Shown here piece after piece: positions 33,396-45,734 of a DNA stretch of 64,000 nt (positions are counted from its first letter, which is position 1; each line of letters begins with the position of its first letter). Below the pieces are notes generated by a model that made no database searches, had not been told where the DNA came from, and worked only from the letters and a program-made list of their open reading frames with translations. Both the position numbers and the translations under genes were made by a program. The stretch lies in NCBI GenBank assembly GCA_905221605.1, contig CAJNDS010000757.1:720887-784886 (forward strand), read 5' to 3'. This DNA comes from Symbiodinium natans (taxonomy: Eukaryota > Sar > Dinophyceae > Suessiales > Symbiodiniaceae).

Positions 33396-34382
33396 TCAGA
33401 AATCAAGCAATGTAACGCAAGGAGCCAAAAAAAGCCGAGTTTCCATTTGAGCCTGCAGCTCTCTCTGAAGTCGCACCAGATCGGCAGGGGTCAGCTTTGG
33501 ACGGGCCACTGCCCGTGGTGACATCGAGCACGACACCGAGCGCGACCCCTTCGGGTCTTGGGGAATGCGGCGAACCGCGCGAGCACAGCTCGGGGCTGCA
33601 CTCCGATTCAGTGATGGCTCCGACGCCGATCGCTTGGTTCTTGTTCGAGGCTGGACATGGCCCTGGCAGCCCTGGCATGAAATTCCTGATTTCACATCAT
33701 TCAGTTGCCTCCTCTCGGTGTGCCTTGTGCTTCGCGCACTCTGTGGTCTCTGTGGTCTCTGTGGTCTCTGTGGTCTCTGTGGTCTCTGTGGTCTCGAATC
33801 TTGCGCATTCTGGACGGTGTGATGCATAGACGTGCTTCTCACGCCGTGTCCAGTCGCAGGTGGCGGGGAGCGATGGCCGCGCGCAGATACACGTGAAAAG
33901 TCACGTGCGGTTTGTGGAGAGAAACTTCGTGAGATGCTTCGTTGCGAGACACGAACCCTTGGATCCGATGGCTTCTGTTTGGGGTACACTGGCCTGGCAG
34001 CCCTAGCACCGACACGCTCACCTCTGCAACCACCGTGGAATGCTGTCCGATCACCAGCTTCAGCAGTTTGAGCAGCCGCGCGATCTCTCGCCGAGATGGA
34101 ACGATTCTCTATGTGCCATTCATCTTTCCGTCGTGCCCCGCACTTGCGGCAAAACGAGGAGTCTGCCGTGTTCACGCTTAAGCATCTGGAGCACTTGTAT
34201 GGTGATTCGGACGGCGAGCAGCGCAAGCCTGTGCTGAAGAGGAGGTGAGTCCAGGTATCCAGTCCTAACAGGGCAGATGGTTGCGAATGTTGCGAATGTT
34301 GCGAATGTTGCGAATGTTGCGAATGTTGCGAATGTTGCGAATGTTGCGAATGTTGCGAATGTTGCGAATGTTGCGAACACAA
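33396..34382 (-). CDS. zinc-ribbon protein with RPQ repeat; N-terminus runs into an HSQ repeat
   Basis: The open frame contains a CX2C-X10-CX2C zinc site (KCSRC..SSFCRKCGARR, cysteines at codons 64, 67, 78, 81 from the frame start), like Ran-BP2-type or zinc-ribbon modules. A long Arg/Ser-rich region follows, then five to six RPQ triplets coded by a 9-bp repeat, and a C-terminal stretch LVRLQRELQAQMETRLFLAP before the stop. The frame's first codon is TTG, not ATG, and ten HSQ repeats precede the zinc site. A TGA lies upstream in frame with no ATG between, so the true 5' end is probably spliced in; acceptors such as TTCAGCACAG (near 34240) would start just before the zinc motif. Possibly an RNA-binding or regulatory protein; function unknown. 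Confidence 0.5.
   Translation of the reverse strand: MCSQHSQHSQHSQHSQHSQHSQHSQHSQHSQHSQPSALLGLDTWTHLLFSTGLRCSPSESPYKCSRCLSVNTADSSFCRKCGARRKDEWHIENRSISARDRAAAQTAEAGDRTAFHGGCRGERVGARAARPVYPKQKPSDPRVRVSQRSISRSFSPQTARDFSRVSARGHRSPPPATGHGVRSTSMHHTVQNAQDSRPQRPQRPQRPQRPQRPQSARSTRHTERRQLNDVKSGISCQGCQGHVQPRTRTKRSASEPSLNRSAAPSCARAVRRIPQDPKGSRSVSCSMSPRAVARPKLTPADLVRLQRELQAQMETRLFLAPCVTLLDF
33738..33797. repeat. 9-bp tandem repeat GGTCTCTGT, about 6 copies
   Basis: Lies inside the zinc-ribbon frame and codes for the RPQ triplets on the minus strand, so length changes keep the frame. Confidence 0.9.
34279..34377. repeat. 9-bp tandem repeat TTGCGAATG, about 11 copies
   Basis: Perfect copies. All frames stay open (HSQ, NIR or FAT repeats on the minus strand). 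It may be intronic relative to the zinc-ribbon gene. Confidence 0.9.
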
Positions 34383-34631
34383 GCCATGCTGAACACAACG
34401 AGATGTAAAATTTCACGATCCCAAACAGGGCTGCTTCTGATTCCTCGGGGCTTCTCATCTCCAGCAACCGGCCAAACGTTCACATTGTGGGGCAGCTGCG
34501 CAGCTGGCCAGCCTCTGGCTAAGGCTAAAAGATGCTCATCTGAAACCCTATGAAAAATGCTCAAACTTGCTGGCGCATGTGAGGCCTGCACGGGCCTGTT
34601 CTCGTTTCGCAGTGGTGCCTTCATAACCGTC

Positions 34632-34840
34632 ATAACCTTGCCAAGCTGCGTGCAGAGGGTGGCCACTTGCAAGGCGACCAGTCAGTCCTTTGCCTGGAAC
34701 CGACGTGCAAACGACCGCAACGGATCCATGGTGTTGAACTGTTGCACAACGCGAACTATTCGAACTTCTTTGTTCAAGGCACAGCATTTCCACAAACAAA
34801 AATCTGGCCTTACAATCTCAGCATCTTGAGATGGTTTCGG
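34632..34840 (-). CDS. candidate exons, unknown gene
   Basis: Minus-strand segment EIVRPDFCLWKCC..VVQQFNTMDPLRSFARRFQ ends at a GC donor (CCAG|GCAAAGG, exon end 34694). About 20-30 bases further a short segment ATLCTQLGK ends at GTTATG. No family recognised. Confidence 0.25.
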
Positions 34841-35049
34841 TACCGCTCTGGGAGGAGAGCAAGAATTGGACTCCTCCATGCAAGCGGCATGACTCCAGCG
34901 CCAACATGAGCCAAATCTGTACGAAAGTTCACGAGCCCCAACAAAGCACCGCTGTCTCACCTGCCCGCTTCCAGACCAGGGCTTGGTCAGCGGGCTCGAG
35001 GCTCTCTCTGGACTCCTGAGAGGAAAAAAATGTAAAAAGGGTATCATAG

Positions 35050-38000
35050 GGTATCACAATGGTGACACGGAAGAAACGCGAGCCATGAACCTGAGACCTG
35101 CCCACTTTCCCTCCTGGAACGCCTGAGAGGCGAAGACGGTGCCGAGCCTGCCACTCTCAAATTGCGTTCTCGTTGTATTTAACGCCAAGCCGAGAGCCTG
35201 CTGAAGTCGAAATGGAGCTCAGGCCAATCACGTCCAAGCTTGGGGTTGCCGAAGGAGTCGCATGGCTCATGCTTGGCTCCTGCTCTTTTCAGTTGAGATG
35301 CATTACGAAGGCACCTTGGACTGCCTGCAACCTGCACGCCGACGGAAAAACGCACCACACCAGACAGGACACATCCAGACACCTTTCATGTCTAATTGTG
35401 TCCTATGCCAATGTCCTGGCGCTTTGGAGGCGACCGCAATCCAGCGTTCATGCGCAGCAGGGCCTCAGTAGGCGGGGACCACGGGAGGCGATGCTCGCAA
35501 GGACCCATACAGAGACTGCAGTCTGCAGCAGTAGCCAACACTTGGGACTTCCAGCCAAGCTCCCCACAATCTCAGCAGCAGCCTGCGCACGGCCTTGCAG
35601 CAAGTAGAAGACAACAGGGTGTACAGAGAGAAGCCCAAGGGAATCGAGCAGAAACATGAAGAAACGCAAGGAAGATGAAGGAAACAGCACAAAATGACAG
35701 CAATGACAGCACCGCTTCAGTTTCACTTTTCAGCTTCAATTCTCTCGCAAGACCGTGGGATGCCCGGATGTCCCCACCTTCCGCCTGGGCTCGAGCAGCA
35801 ATCGCCTGACGCCCGTCGCAATGCAATGATGGTGACAATCCGCCGAGGCCTTGCACCCCTTTATTCAGCACTTTTTTGCCTGGCATGGGTACCCCCGCTG
35901 ACATTTGCCACGCCCTCGCCCCACCCCCACCCACCCACCCCACCCACCCGTCCCCCGGCTTGCATGAGTCATCGGGGTTTGGTCAAAGGGCATGTTGGTC
36001 CACTGGCCAGGGGGGGGAGGGGGGCAGCCCTCTCCTCCTGCTTTCTAAACACGGTCACCCTATTCTGCTTGCAGATGTGGGCGAACGGGCGCGCCCAACC
36101 AGTCAGCGTAAAACTACGACCATGTGGAGCAGGAAGTACAGGATTTTTCCTGTGACAATACAAGTTAGCCTAGTAAACAAGAGATTCTTCATAGAAAAAT
36201 GATAAACATAGCACCACGAACATACAGAGGGTTTTCATAGTAAAACATAACGCAGATGGTAACTAGCCGTGGTTTCCCTATCAACATATAGACGAACCCG
36301 AGGTTGTTCAGTCAGGTTGGAGGAACCGAGTTCTTTGGAAGCGCAAAGAAAATTGTTTCCTATCCTTCCTATTGCAAATGGAGGGTCCCCCCCTAAGTTA
36401 GGGGCCCTAACTTTTATCCTCTTCGAATGTAGGGAAATGAAAGCTTCTGCTGTTCAATCCAACGGAACAACCCCCGCCCCCTCACTCCTCGGGAAAACAA
36501 CAAAGCATGAACAAATTCAGGGGTGTTGGGGGGCTCAAGGGTCTGTAACGTGTTTTGTACACGTGTGTTTGTGTGTTTGTGTGTGTGCGTGTGCGAGCTA
36601 GGATTTGGGGTTTGAGGTTGCGGGTTGGGGGGGGGGTACATGAGCCTGCGTAGAAGAGCGGTGGGACCATGATGGCGTGTGTTGAATGAAGACCTGGGTA
36701 TGGGCGCCGCGCTGCTCGGCAGGCTGCGGCCGAGGCGGGGTCGCGTAGCGTCAAAATCATGCAGGTGATTGTTGTTCCACTACTTTTTCAAAAGGGGCCA
36801 CAAACAAGGGACGCAGAAACAATGCCAAGCTCATTCGAATCAGAACCTGGCTGGCTGGCTTTGTCATAATGGGACTGTTTATACTCCAAGAACAAAACCA
36901 ACTCCGCTGGTCACAAGGTCTTCTGCCTTAAACATGTGGCCAAGCCAGCACTTCTTGTTGACAGGCCAAAGGGGCTTTTAAGACGACTACGTAGCATAAG
37001 TAGCTAAACTACAGGCTGCAGAGCTTGACCGACGCAAGCGGACGCCGGCTGCTGAAGCGAGAGGCCACTTAAGAACAGAGCCTTCAGACCTTCAGGAAAT
37101 TTCAGGAACATAGGACGTGGCAGATTGGCAGAACGAGGAGGCCTGCACCAGCCCAAGCACATGTGTAGCTGTACCAGGCCAAGCACGTGTTTAAGGGCGC
37201 TCAATGGCGGGCTGGGCAAGGGCTGAGGACTTCGGTGGCACTTCTGTGGGGCCCGATGGCCCGGGAGAGCCCAGGGAGAGCACAGAGCTGGCGTGAGCGG
37301 ACATAGACGGACATAGACGGACGGGCTACAGCATTTACAGTATCTAGCTGTGAATAAGCAGCACGGTTGTGATTTTTTACAGTCTGCAAAGAAAGAGGCA
37401 AAAGATATCAAAAGATGCTCGAGTTTTTTCCGTGTTTGAAGCCCTTCGAACCGCAAGGCCCTTTGCTTCATTATTTCCTTCCTTCCTGTCTTCCTTCTAG
37501 CCGGGATTTCATTTCTTGTGCATCCCTATTGATTTATTTTTGATCCTCTTTGAGTTTTGTTGATCCCTATCCCCGATAGGCCTGCCACGTGCTCGGAGTC
37601 TCGGCTTTCCATGCCTCGGGGAACTGGAGTTGTCGAGATTTGTGAAAGAAGAGAACATGCAAGCAACTACCAGTACTTCATGCAAAGTGACATGGTATGC
37701 ACGGGTATGAGCCGTTGATAGCCAAGGAATTCCACAGTAACCACCCTTTTGATGCTTCCAGGATCTTCCAGGTAAAGACGTCTTGAAGCCACTGTTGGGC
37801 TCCTGCATGGAAGCTCCAACTGCGGTCTTAGAGATAGGCTCCTCCAAACAGTGCGTCTAAAACCATCTAAAACCAGGAAAAGCAAGAGCCTCTCTCCTCC
37901 GCATGTCAAGTGCATGCTGTACACGGTGCGTGACGCATGGATGGCAGACTATAACTTGCACCAAGCCAGCTAAAGGGTCACGAATTCACGTGCACGGCCA

Positions 38001-38360
38001 TCTCAGAGGGCCTGAGGCGCCCAACTCGAGTCGTGCTACTCATACGACTCTACCTATTCTCCGCACCTTCTGCGCAAACCGGAGCGGTCGACTTGGAGGT
38101 GTTGCCGGGCTCCACTTTTCCCTGCGAAAGTTGGCTTCAAAGACACCACTTCGAATCATTTCGACCACTTTTCGACCCCTTTTCCATCTGCAGCTTGACA
38201 CTCGTTGCGCAAAGTTCCTTAAGGTTCCCTCAGTAGGCAGCAGGAGCGACCTTAACCACTGCCACTGGCAAGGAAGCCGTGCAAGCACCAGGTTCGCGGA
38301 TTCTCGGACCTGCTCTCAAAAACTGGAAAGCGAAGGCAAAAAACGAAGGCAACGGCAAGC
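35050..38360. other. no gene recognised
   Basis: Includes a CACCC-rich stretch (35920-35955), G-runs (36010-36025, 36625-36638) and a GTGTGTTT-rich segment (36560-36600). The minus frame at 35448-35726 has hydrophobic segments but no motif. The plus frame at 37903-38682 overlaps the minus-strand HEAT exons and is rejected. Confidence 0.35.
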
Positions 38361-38369
38361 TCAGGGTGC

Positions 38370-41300
38370 TCAACGGATGCGCGCAGAGGATGCTCTCGCC
38401 TTCTCGTTGCCGTGCCAAAGCAACTGTGCCAGCTTTGGCAGCGGCGCGCGCGAGCCACGCTGCAGGAGCCAGCCGAGTGCTTGCTGGGCAGCGACCTGGA
38501 CGGAGATCACAAAGTCTACAGATGTTTGCAGGTCAGCAGATGGCAAAAGAGCAAAGCGCAGAGCAGGATGGCAACATTGGCAACCGGCGGCCTCACACAT
38601 CTTCTCGGATGATTCCAGGCACGATGCTAGCTTGGTGGCTGTGACCTGCACGTCAGCGAAAGCTGAATCGTTGAGGTGCTGAAACTTGCTGAACAGTCCC
38701 AGGCCTCGTCGTCGAGATCACAAAGTCGGCCTGCTGCCAAGATTGCTGCACACTGCACGCACGGTGCAGGGTCGTCAAGCCGGTCCAGCAAGAGGCCTCC
38801 CACAAATCAAAAAAAGGGCTTTAAAATGAAACGGCAAAAAAAGAGAGCAATGAGGAAGTCGAGCAAAAGAGCATGGCTTACAATGACAACTTCGATGAAT
38901 GCTGTCACGTACCCTCCTCCTCATAGTTGAGAGTATCCGACAGCTTCACTTACAACCAGACCACGCGCTGCAGCTCTACTGGCCAAGACCAATGCTGTCC
39001 GTGGGGCGTCGAAGCCCGGAACTCTTCCTGGCCAGCTTTTCCAGAGCAGTGACCGCCGTCTTGCGCACGGAGGCATGGGAGTCCTCCGAAGCTTAGACTT
39101 GGAGGTCTGAGCAGCAGAATGTGTATATTATATATATATATATATGTAGTATTGTGTGTATATATATATAATGTGCCGATGCATAGAACTGGCCAACCCA
39201 TCTGCGCGCATTGCACGTTCGCAGTTCCAGCACCCAGCCTCGAGGCTCGCTATCACTCGGCCCTCCGCTGTTTGCGGCAAATCCTCCGCCAGGGTTCCAA
39301 GCCTTGACTCAAACACACCACAACAAGCATCACCAAAACTAAAGCTTTCCAAGCCCTAAATCATTCGTGGGATTGGATTGTCCCCAAAACGATGCCATGA
39401 TGAAGTCCCAGGCGGTCACCCACATGAGGCTGCCACTCAAACTTCTGCAGCTTACGCGCGCTGGGTAGTGCCCGAAACTCTGCCCTCTTCAAGTTAGGCC
39501 CGCCTGTACTGGAGCCACAACGTGGTACAAGAAACAACTCCCTCGCGTAAAATGATCATGCCCAAGCGGCACTCGCAATGCCATCTTGCGGACTTCTATG
39601 CTGGAGTCAGCCACACACCTCTCCGAAAACGAAAGCAGAAAAACGCTGCATACTGCGCACTGACAAACTGACAAACCCGGCAGCAACGGCTAGAGCACCT
39701 TGCAGCCTCGAGAATGGCGGGCTGGTTGCCTGGTTGCATAGCAAAAAGTGTAAAAATTGCATCTACACAATGGCTGGCGTTTTGATGCCCGCTCTGAGCA
39801 TCAGCTCCTTGAAGCCCTTTGCCGCGCGCCTGGCAGAGCGAACCTTGGTGCATGCAACTCGATGCAACCACACTTTAACGACGCATGAAAGGCAAACCGA
39901 AAGATCGTTCCGGCACGCTGTTGCAGTGCTGGTGATGGCACGGCTTTCGGGCACTTTCTTTGCTGTTGAGGAACTGCTGCAGCGCCGAAAGGAGCGCCTT
40001 CCGGCCTCCAATGTCAGCATCCTCCATCCGCAAGGAAATCGACGCAATCACATCCGCACAGCCTGTGCGAACGTGCGAACTTCGAATGCAAAAAACACAG
40101 AGGAATCACAGAAAGAATTGCACACGGAATCGATGGCATTGCTGCCTGGAGCTGCGAGTTGATGCAGCGCAATCAGTGCTGCCTTTCGAAGCAGCGGCGA
40201 AGAATCAAAAAACGTCTTTCAGAATGTTTCAACATGTCTGACAATAGAGACTCAACAACAGCTTCTGGCATCCCCACCCACCCTAATGCTAAACAAATTG
40301 ATGGGCACTGTAGGGATCATCTGGGACGTGGCACGCCACGGCTCCCCTTCAAAGAGGCATTGCCGAGTACACCTATAGTCGCCCTAACACAGTAGCTTGA
40401 ACCGGGCCGGCACTCCAGAAGTGAGATTTGGCACTCCAGGGATACTCCGTGGGATTCTCTCTTGGAGGAGGCTCGGAAGACCCAATCGAACAACTGAGTT
40501 GAACTCGCAACTTCCACAGGGCAGGGAACGTCGAGACCTCCGAAGATGCTGTGGCCTCGCGGACATCGAGTGACTGGTGGCCCAAGTGCTCCACAACAAG
40601 CGCTATCCAGATGGGATCACCTCTCCGTGCCTTGGCAACACACAGTAGCAGGAGCAAGGACGCCACAATACTCTGCAACAAGATGCCTTTTTGCAGCGAT
40701 GCTATGTGCGACACTAGCATGCCAAGACCACACACCCAAGACCATAGCTTTGCTGCCGAAGTCTTAACACAAACTACGGAAAGAATGGAAAGGTTAGGTT
40801 TCACGTGCTTGGTTGCCATGTCAACTTGAGCCGAGAAGCAACCTTGGACAAAGCATCCGCGGCAGCCATACGAACTCTCAGCCCTTCGTCCGCCAAAGCC
40901 GCTACCAGTTTGCGAACCACTGCTGCATCTCCGCAACTGGCAGGGCACGGCAACATACAACTTTCCTATCGCGACCTCGCAGGCCGGCATGCGAACTGAC
41001 TTGACATTGTCCTACTGGGCAAGAATGCTGGCTGCCTGCGATTGGTTACGTCACTGCAGCAGCAGATTGTAAGTCATGGTGAGTTTAGCCTACAGATTAT
41101 AGCTGCTGCCCTTAATGATTTTAATCTGAGCTGGCGGTTAGCACCCCAATTAACTGCCTGGACAAGTCCTTCAGGGTGACGACAGCGTGCTCGCGAACCA
41201 GGTTGGACTCATGTTGCAGGCTGTTGCTCACAGCCTGGCAGTTCAGCTGCAGCCACAACCGGATTGAACCTTGGCATTTTGGCACGGCACCTCTATGACA

Positions 41301-42982
41301 GCAGCATTTCCCTTGCCCGCCATTTTGAGCAATGCCCGGCTGATGCACCTGCAAGACCATGAAGCGTTATCATAATGCTGCGAACAACGCAAAGCTCTTG
41401 GATGCCCTTGGATGCCCTTGGATGCCCTTTGTGGCCTGGCAAGGCGTGCATCGTAGGGTGGTGCAGCCAGGGCTGCGGCCACGGTACGCATCGCTGGTGC
41501 ATCACCCCGAGCACAGGCAAGGGCGCCAAGGGCGCTGATTGCCTTTCCAGGCAGTATATGGCTGTATCACTCATCTTTCCTGGTGTTAAGCAGTCTTGGC
41601 GTTCGTAGGCCATACTAAGCCCCATCTTCAACCAAATATCATTCTGGATTTTAGACTGGCTGTGACTTCTGGCAAGAAGGCCTTATCCAAGCCCGGATCC
41701 CGCTTGTCGACGAGCTGGATCAATGCTGATCGAAATATGCCTGTGGTGGCTGCCGCAAGCTCCTGAGGAGCGGTTTGAATGGAACTGTTGCAGGTGTTGT
41801 GAACCAACTTCTGCTGCTTAGCGCCACTCGCAGTACTCTCCACAACTTTCGTAATTTCCCGGTGGGCTTCGGTTGACGCAGCCAACAAGGTACTGAGCGA
41901 AAAGGCATCCAAAAAGACTGCACCGTGCAGCCGGGCGATATGGAAGCCCTGCCAAACGGAGCAAGTACCAATTGGGCTTGCAGACACTACTCGTGTTCAA
42001 AAAACTCGGAAAAGCCTAGAAACATGTATCGCCGCCTTGTCAACAAGGATCTCAGCTGATGAGCACATGCTATGGCACCAGCAAGGAGCACAAAAACATC
42101 CGGAGAGCGGGGTTTGAGGCCATCGTGTCCCGAAGACTGTGGGCAGATTCGTCAAGGGGAAGGAATCTAATCACGATCAGAGTCAGCATACCATGCAGAG
42201 CCCCGTGCGATGTTTTGTTCTGATCAAGCTCAAGAGCCACGATGCAGAGAGTTGTGGACCATGCAACGGGCACGGAACAAACAACTGACCAGCTTGCTAA
42301 GCACAGAACGACTTTGCCTGGTGGCATATGTCGCCACCTAAAACAACAAGGAGGTGAACACTTATTGGCACCAGCACGTACAGAATCCCGTGTTACTATG
42401 TAAGGTCTCAGCAACTCCGCATCGGTGTTCGCAGACGCCCCTCTGGACGATGATGGAGACTGCAGGTCGCAAGCTGGTTCAATTCGCGAAACGACATGGT
42501 TAGTTTCGCCCTGACTGTTGCATTCTAACACGGCAAGCCTACTCATCCTACTCACAATGATTTATCATACTCCGCACAGGCTTTACAATGTACAAGACTA
42601 TTCATGACTACCCTTGGTCTTGGCTTTGGCATGTGTCGGCACGACCAAAGGAATCCTTGATTAATGGACAACCCTGTTTTTCGGCCTCAGGCCACGCGAA
42701 TCGTGCCGGGCCGTTTCTCGAAACCATCTGCACGTCCTGTGAGTTGCTGGGTCAATTAATTGTGTGATGCAAAAGGACGCTTACATATCTACAGCAGCTC
42801 CCGTCTGACCTTACCTCTAGAGACTTTCTCACGCGTTGCTTCGATCGAGGCGGAGTAAAAGCCAGGCGGTCGAGCACTGAGGTAGTACTCGACAGGCCGG
42901 GAAGTTTTGCTCCACCGTCCGCCCATGCGGCATTGAGGTAAAAGGCAGTTCTCAAATTGTTCGCGAGGGTTTGCCGTCGCAC
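38370..42982 (-). CDS. HEAT-repeat protein gene, many short exons
   Basis: HEAT repeats are paired helices that serve as protein-binding scaffolds. Repeat-like segments occur again and again on the minus strand in separate exons. Joined in phase: 41348-41291 (ALLKMAGKGNAAVIE), a 56-nt GT-AG intron, 41234-41158 (LQHESNLVREHAVVTLKDLS), a 221-nt GC-AG intron, 40936-40843 (AAVVRKLVAALADEGLRVR). Further exons with the same pattern: about 40620-40545 (VVEHLGHQSLDVRE), about 40060-39975 (RMEDADIGGRKALLSALQQF), about 39624-39577 (VADSSIEVRKMALR), 39091-39028 (SEDSHASVRKTAVTALEKLA), about 38796-38740 (LLLDRLDDPAPCVQCAA), about 38512-38370 (VAAQQALGWLL, then stop). Upstream, 41785-41640 (ELAAATTGIFRSALIQLVD) and 42982-42815 (LNAAWADGGAKLPGL, donor GAG|GTAAGG) look like 5' exons. 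Whether all belong to one gene is inferred. Function unknown. Confidence 0.6.
39120..39175. repeat. TA microsatellite inside the HEAT-repeat gene
   Basis: Two TA runs separated by GTAGTATTGTGTG, between two HEAT-coding exons, hence probably intronic. Confidence 0.8.
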
Positions 42983-43009
42983 ATGTGTTGGAGATCTTGC
43001 CGAAGCTTG

Positions 43010-44760
43010 TGAAGCTTGGAGACGTGCATTTCCACTGTCTCAGCGCGAAAGCAAAATCTCCAACCGCACCACATGAGGTTGTTACCTAAGAAGGCATGTT
43101 TCTTGGATATTAGGCAAGTCGACAAGTGTAAGCAGACATGCTTCTATATTTGTGCGTCTGTTGGGTCGGTGCTACTTGGGCATTGGTGGTACTTCAATGT
43201 TGGCGTCCATGCGATCCCGGCCTGGCCGCCAATGCGATGTTCCCCCAGATTGGAGGCCACAGGGCATCGGCCGTGGAGCAGCTTTTCGACCATTTCGTTC
43301 GGGCAGGAGTTGGCCGCCCCCATCGCGCCACCGTCGTGCACACGCACGCCCTGGATCTCGCACCCTTGTCTCCGTGACTTTACATACCATATCAATCCAG
43401 CACGGCGCCGGCGCGACACCAGCGCAACACCCCGGCAACACCGCCGTCTTCAACTATACGGTGTAATGCCCCAGTCAACCCGCATCACGGCCCTGATCTC
43501 GCTCACCGCCCCACCCCCCCCCTCTCCGCGCCGGGATCGCTTCCTCCTTTTTGGGGGCTCCTCGCAAAGTGAACCGCTGCTGGCCCATGCGGAATGCTGT
43601 CGGAGTGCTTTCTTGGGGGGTCGTCTTGGAGTCTTTTAGCGTGCTCAACTAGTGCTCTGCCGAATTGTCGGCAAAACAAGACTCCCTAATTAAGCTCGTT
43701 CACTGGTTATTAACTTTGCCTAATTTGCCTAGCCTTGAAACTGACCTACTTCAGTCTGGTGCGAACCTGCCGGTCCCTGGCGCAGGCTGTCCGCATGGCG
43801 CCTGAGAAGAAACAATGCAGCGTAGCGCAATGCAGAGCACACATCGAACATCACGGACCATCAAATACCTGAAAAGATCTGATAGGAAACTGAGGCATAT
43901 GCCTTTGATTCGCAACCATGACTTGGACTTCGGGGCGGAACATCCTGGAAGATTTTGAGGGATGTTGAGGGCGGTCTGCTGCAAAAGTGGCCCACGTCAT
44001 CCGACGTCACTGCAAGAAGCCAGGACTTGGCAAGATATGGCAAGACACTGCCCCTTGTCCTCCAGCCTCAGGTCGGGCTGCCAGCGGTGAGCCCAGAGAG
44101 GCGGAGACCAAAGCCTCTTGAAAGATTAACTATCGATCATATCGTATCCCTTGTGTGGTGCACGATAGCACAGAACTGAGTTGGCGCCAACTTGGCCACT
44201 TTGCCCCTTGCTCCCCCCCACTTGCCGCAGTCCAACTTTCAACTGGAAGTCTGGATCGTGAAACCTTCACTGTGACGGAGACTGTCAATGCGGAGTCATG
44301 CCATACACTACCGTGCTACGTTCATTGCTAAGTTCATTACTTTGACAGGTAAATTTGCTGCAGCTTCGGGAGTTTTCCAATTGCGAATCTGAACAGTATA
44401 GTGGCTAGCTGGAATGCCGGGGCTCTCCTCTCCGTGTTGCTGGCCCAAACACAACAGACTGCTTCGCAAGAAGGCACACACAATAGATCTCGCCTTGGTC
44501 TCATCCATGGCTTCGGCATGGAGATCCGTATTTGTCCAGCACTGCAACTGCTCTTGTCTCTTCTTTGCGTTCATCTGCAGACTCTGGACACTCTAGCTGA
44601 CGTACAAGTAGTGCTAGGCTCACTCAAAGAAAGCCACTCGACTTATAAACTGCCAGGTTGTGTTGATTGTTGTAGGCAGCAACCCGGCAATGTCAAGGCT
44701 GGAAAGGCCTTGCCCCATCTTTTATGCACCATGCTGGCATCTGAAAGTTTTGGAAGGTGA
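43010..44760. other. no gene firmly recognised
   Basis: A minus-strand frame at 44308-44574 reads MNAKKRQEQLQCWTNTDLHA but an overlapping minus frame is equally protein-like. No motif decides. The plus frame 43016-43639 is unsupported. Confidence 0.3.
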
Positions 44761-44770
44761 AAGTTCGACA

Positions 44771-45430
44771 GGCTTATCGCTCAATCAATCCCGCATGCTC
44801 TTCCTGGAAAATTCTGCTGGCTTCATCACTTTGCTCAAAAGCTCTGCTTGCTGCAGTGGTTCATCAATGATCCTTATCCTTGTAACAGGCTGGTGCAACC
44901 ACGCGCCGCTCGCAACACAACAAGCTGCACACGAGTGAGCGCCTGTGACACCACGCCCACCTGTCAGGGAACCGCCCGTTACCTGCGCAACCCCATTCAC
45001 CATCGTACTGGCAGATAATAATAGCTGTACTGGGGCTGCGATGTGGCTAAACCCCATACACCCACAGGTTCACAAGGGTAGGAGGGAGGGGGTCCGAAGG
45101 TGTTGGCACATGTGACACGCTCTCAGGCACGTCAATGCAAGTATTTGCAGCGTCTAGCTGACAGCTGGCCAACTTGCAGGTTCGGCCCGAACTCCAAGAC
45201 ATTGCTATTCTTGAACAACTCCTGCTTAAGGAATCCCTACCTGCAGCGCTGCATGCCGATGACATCCGAGGACCTAGAAGAGCCTTTTCAACGCGATGTT
45301 TGCAATGGTCTCGTCACAGCTCTTTGCTCAGACGTACTGCAAGCCGATCGCGATGAACTTCTTCGCAGACCACCTTCCCATAGTAGCCGCGCATGCCGGG
45401 CCTAGCCTCTGGGCCCGAGGCTCATCTACC
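44771..45430 (-). CDS. candidate exons of an unknown gene
   Basis: Minus-strand segments GKVVCEEVHRDRLAVRLSK (near 45380), QELFKNSNVLEFGPNLQ (near 45210) and SRAFEQSDEASRIFQEEH to a stop near 44772 (after acceptor CACTGCAG) read like exons of one gene. A plus frame over 45100-45405 is also protein-like, so strand is not certain. No family assigned. Confidence 0.3.
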
Positions 45431-45734
45431 ATTTTAAGGGTAGCTGCCTATCCCCAGCTCCGAGGCCGCCATCAGGTTACAGCATTTTAGGGGCCTTGAT
45501 GACACATTGCAGTGTTCAGCAGTCTGCGTTGCAGCCTGATGTCGTGTTCGTCATATTCTCATATATTCTCGTTGGGGGGTCCTGTCCCAAACCACTCCCG
45601 ATTCAGTTGGTCGCCTAAAGCAACTAACTTGAAGTATCCTCTCAGAATCCTGGGGTCGACTGCGTGCCGCTTTGTTGTCTGCTGACTATGTAAATCCTTG
45701 TGCATTCTGTGCAGAAGTCGCACGGAAGCAGGAC

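Noticed and set aside
37903-38682. 259-codon plus-strand frame
   Set aside because: No motif, and it overlaps minus-strand HEAT-like exons and the stop at 38370.
39120-39180. TATA-like promoter elements in TA runs (also 7709, 27356, 49840)
   Set aside because: They are microsatellites, not placed at gene starts, and dinoflagellate promoters are not known to rely on TATA boxes.
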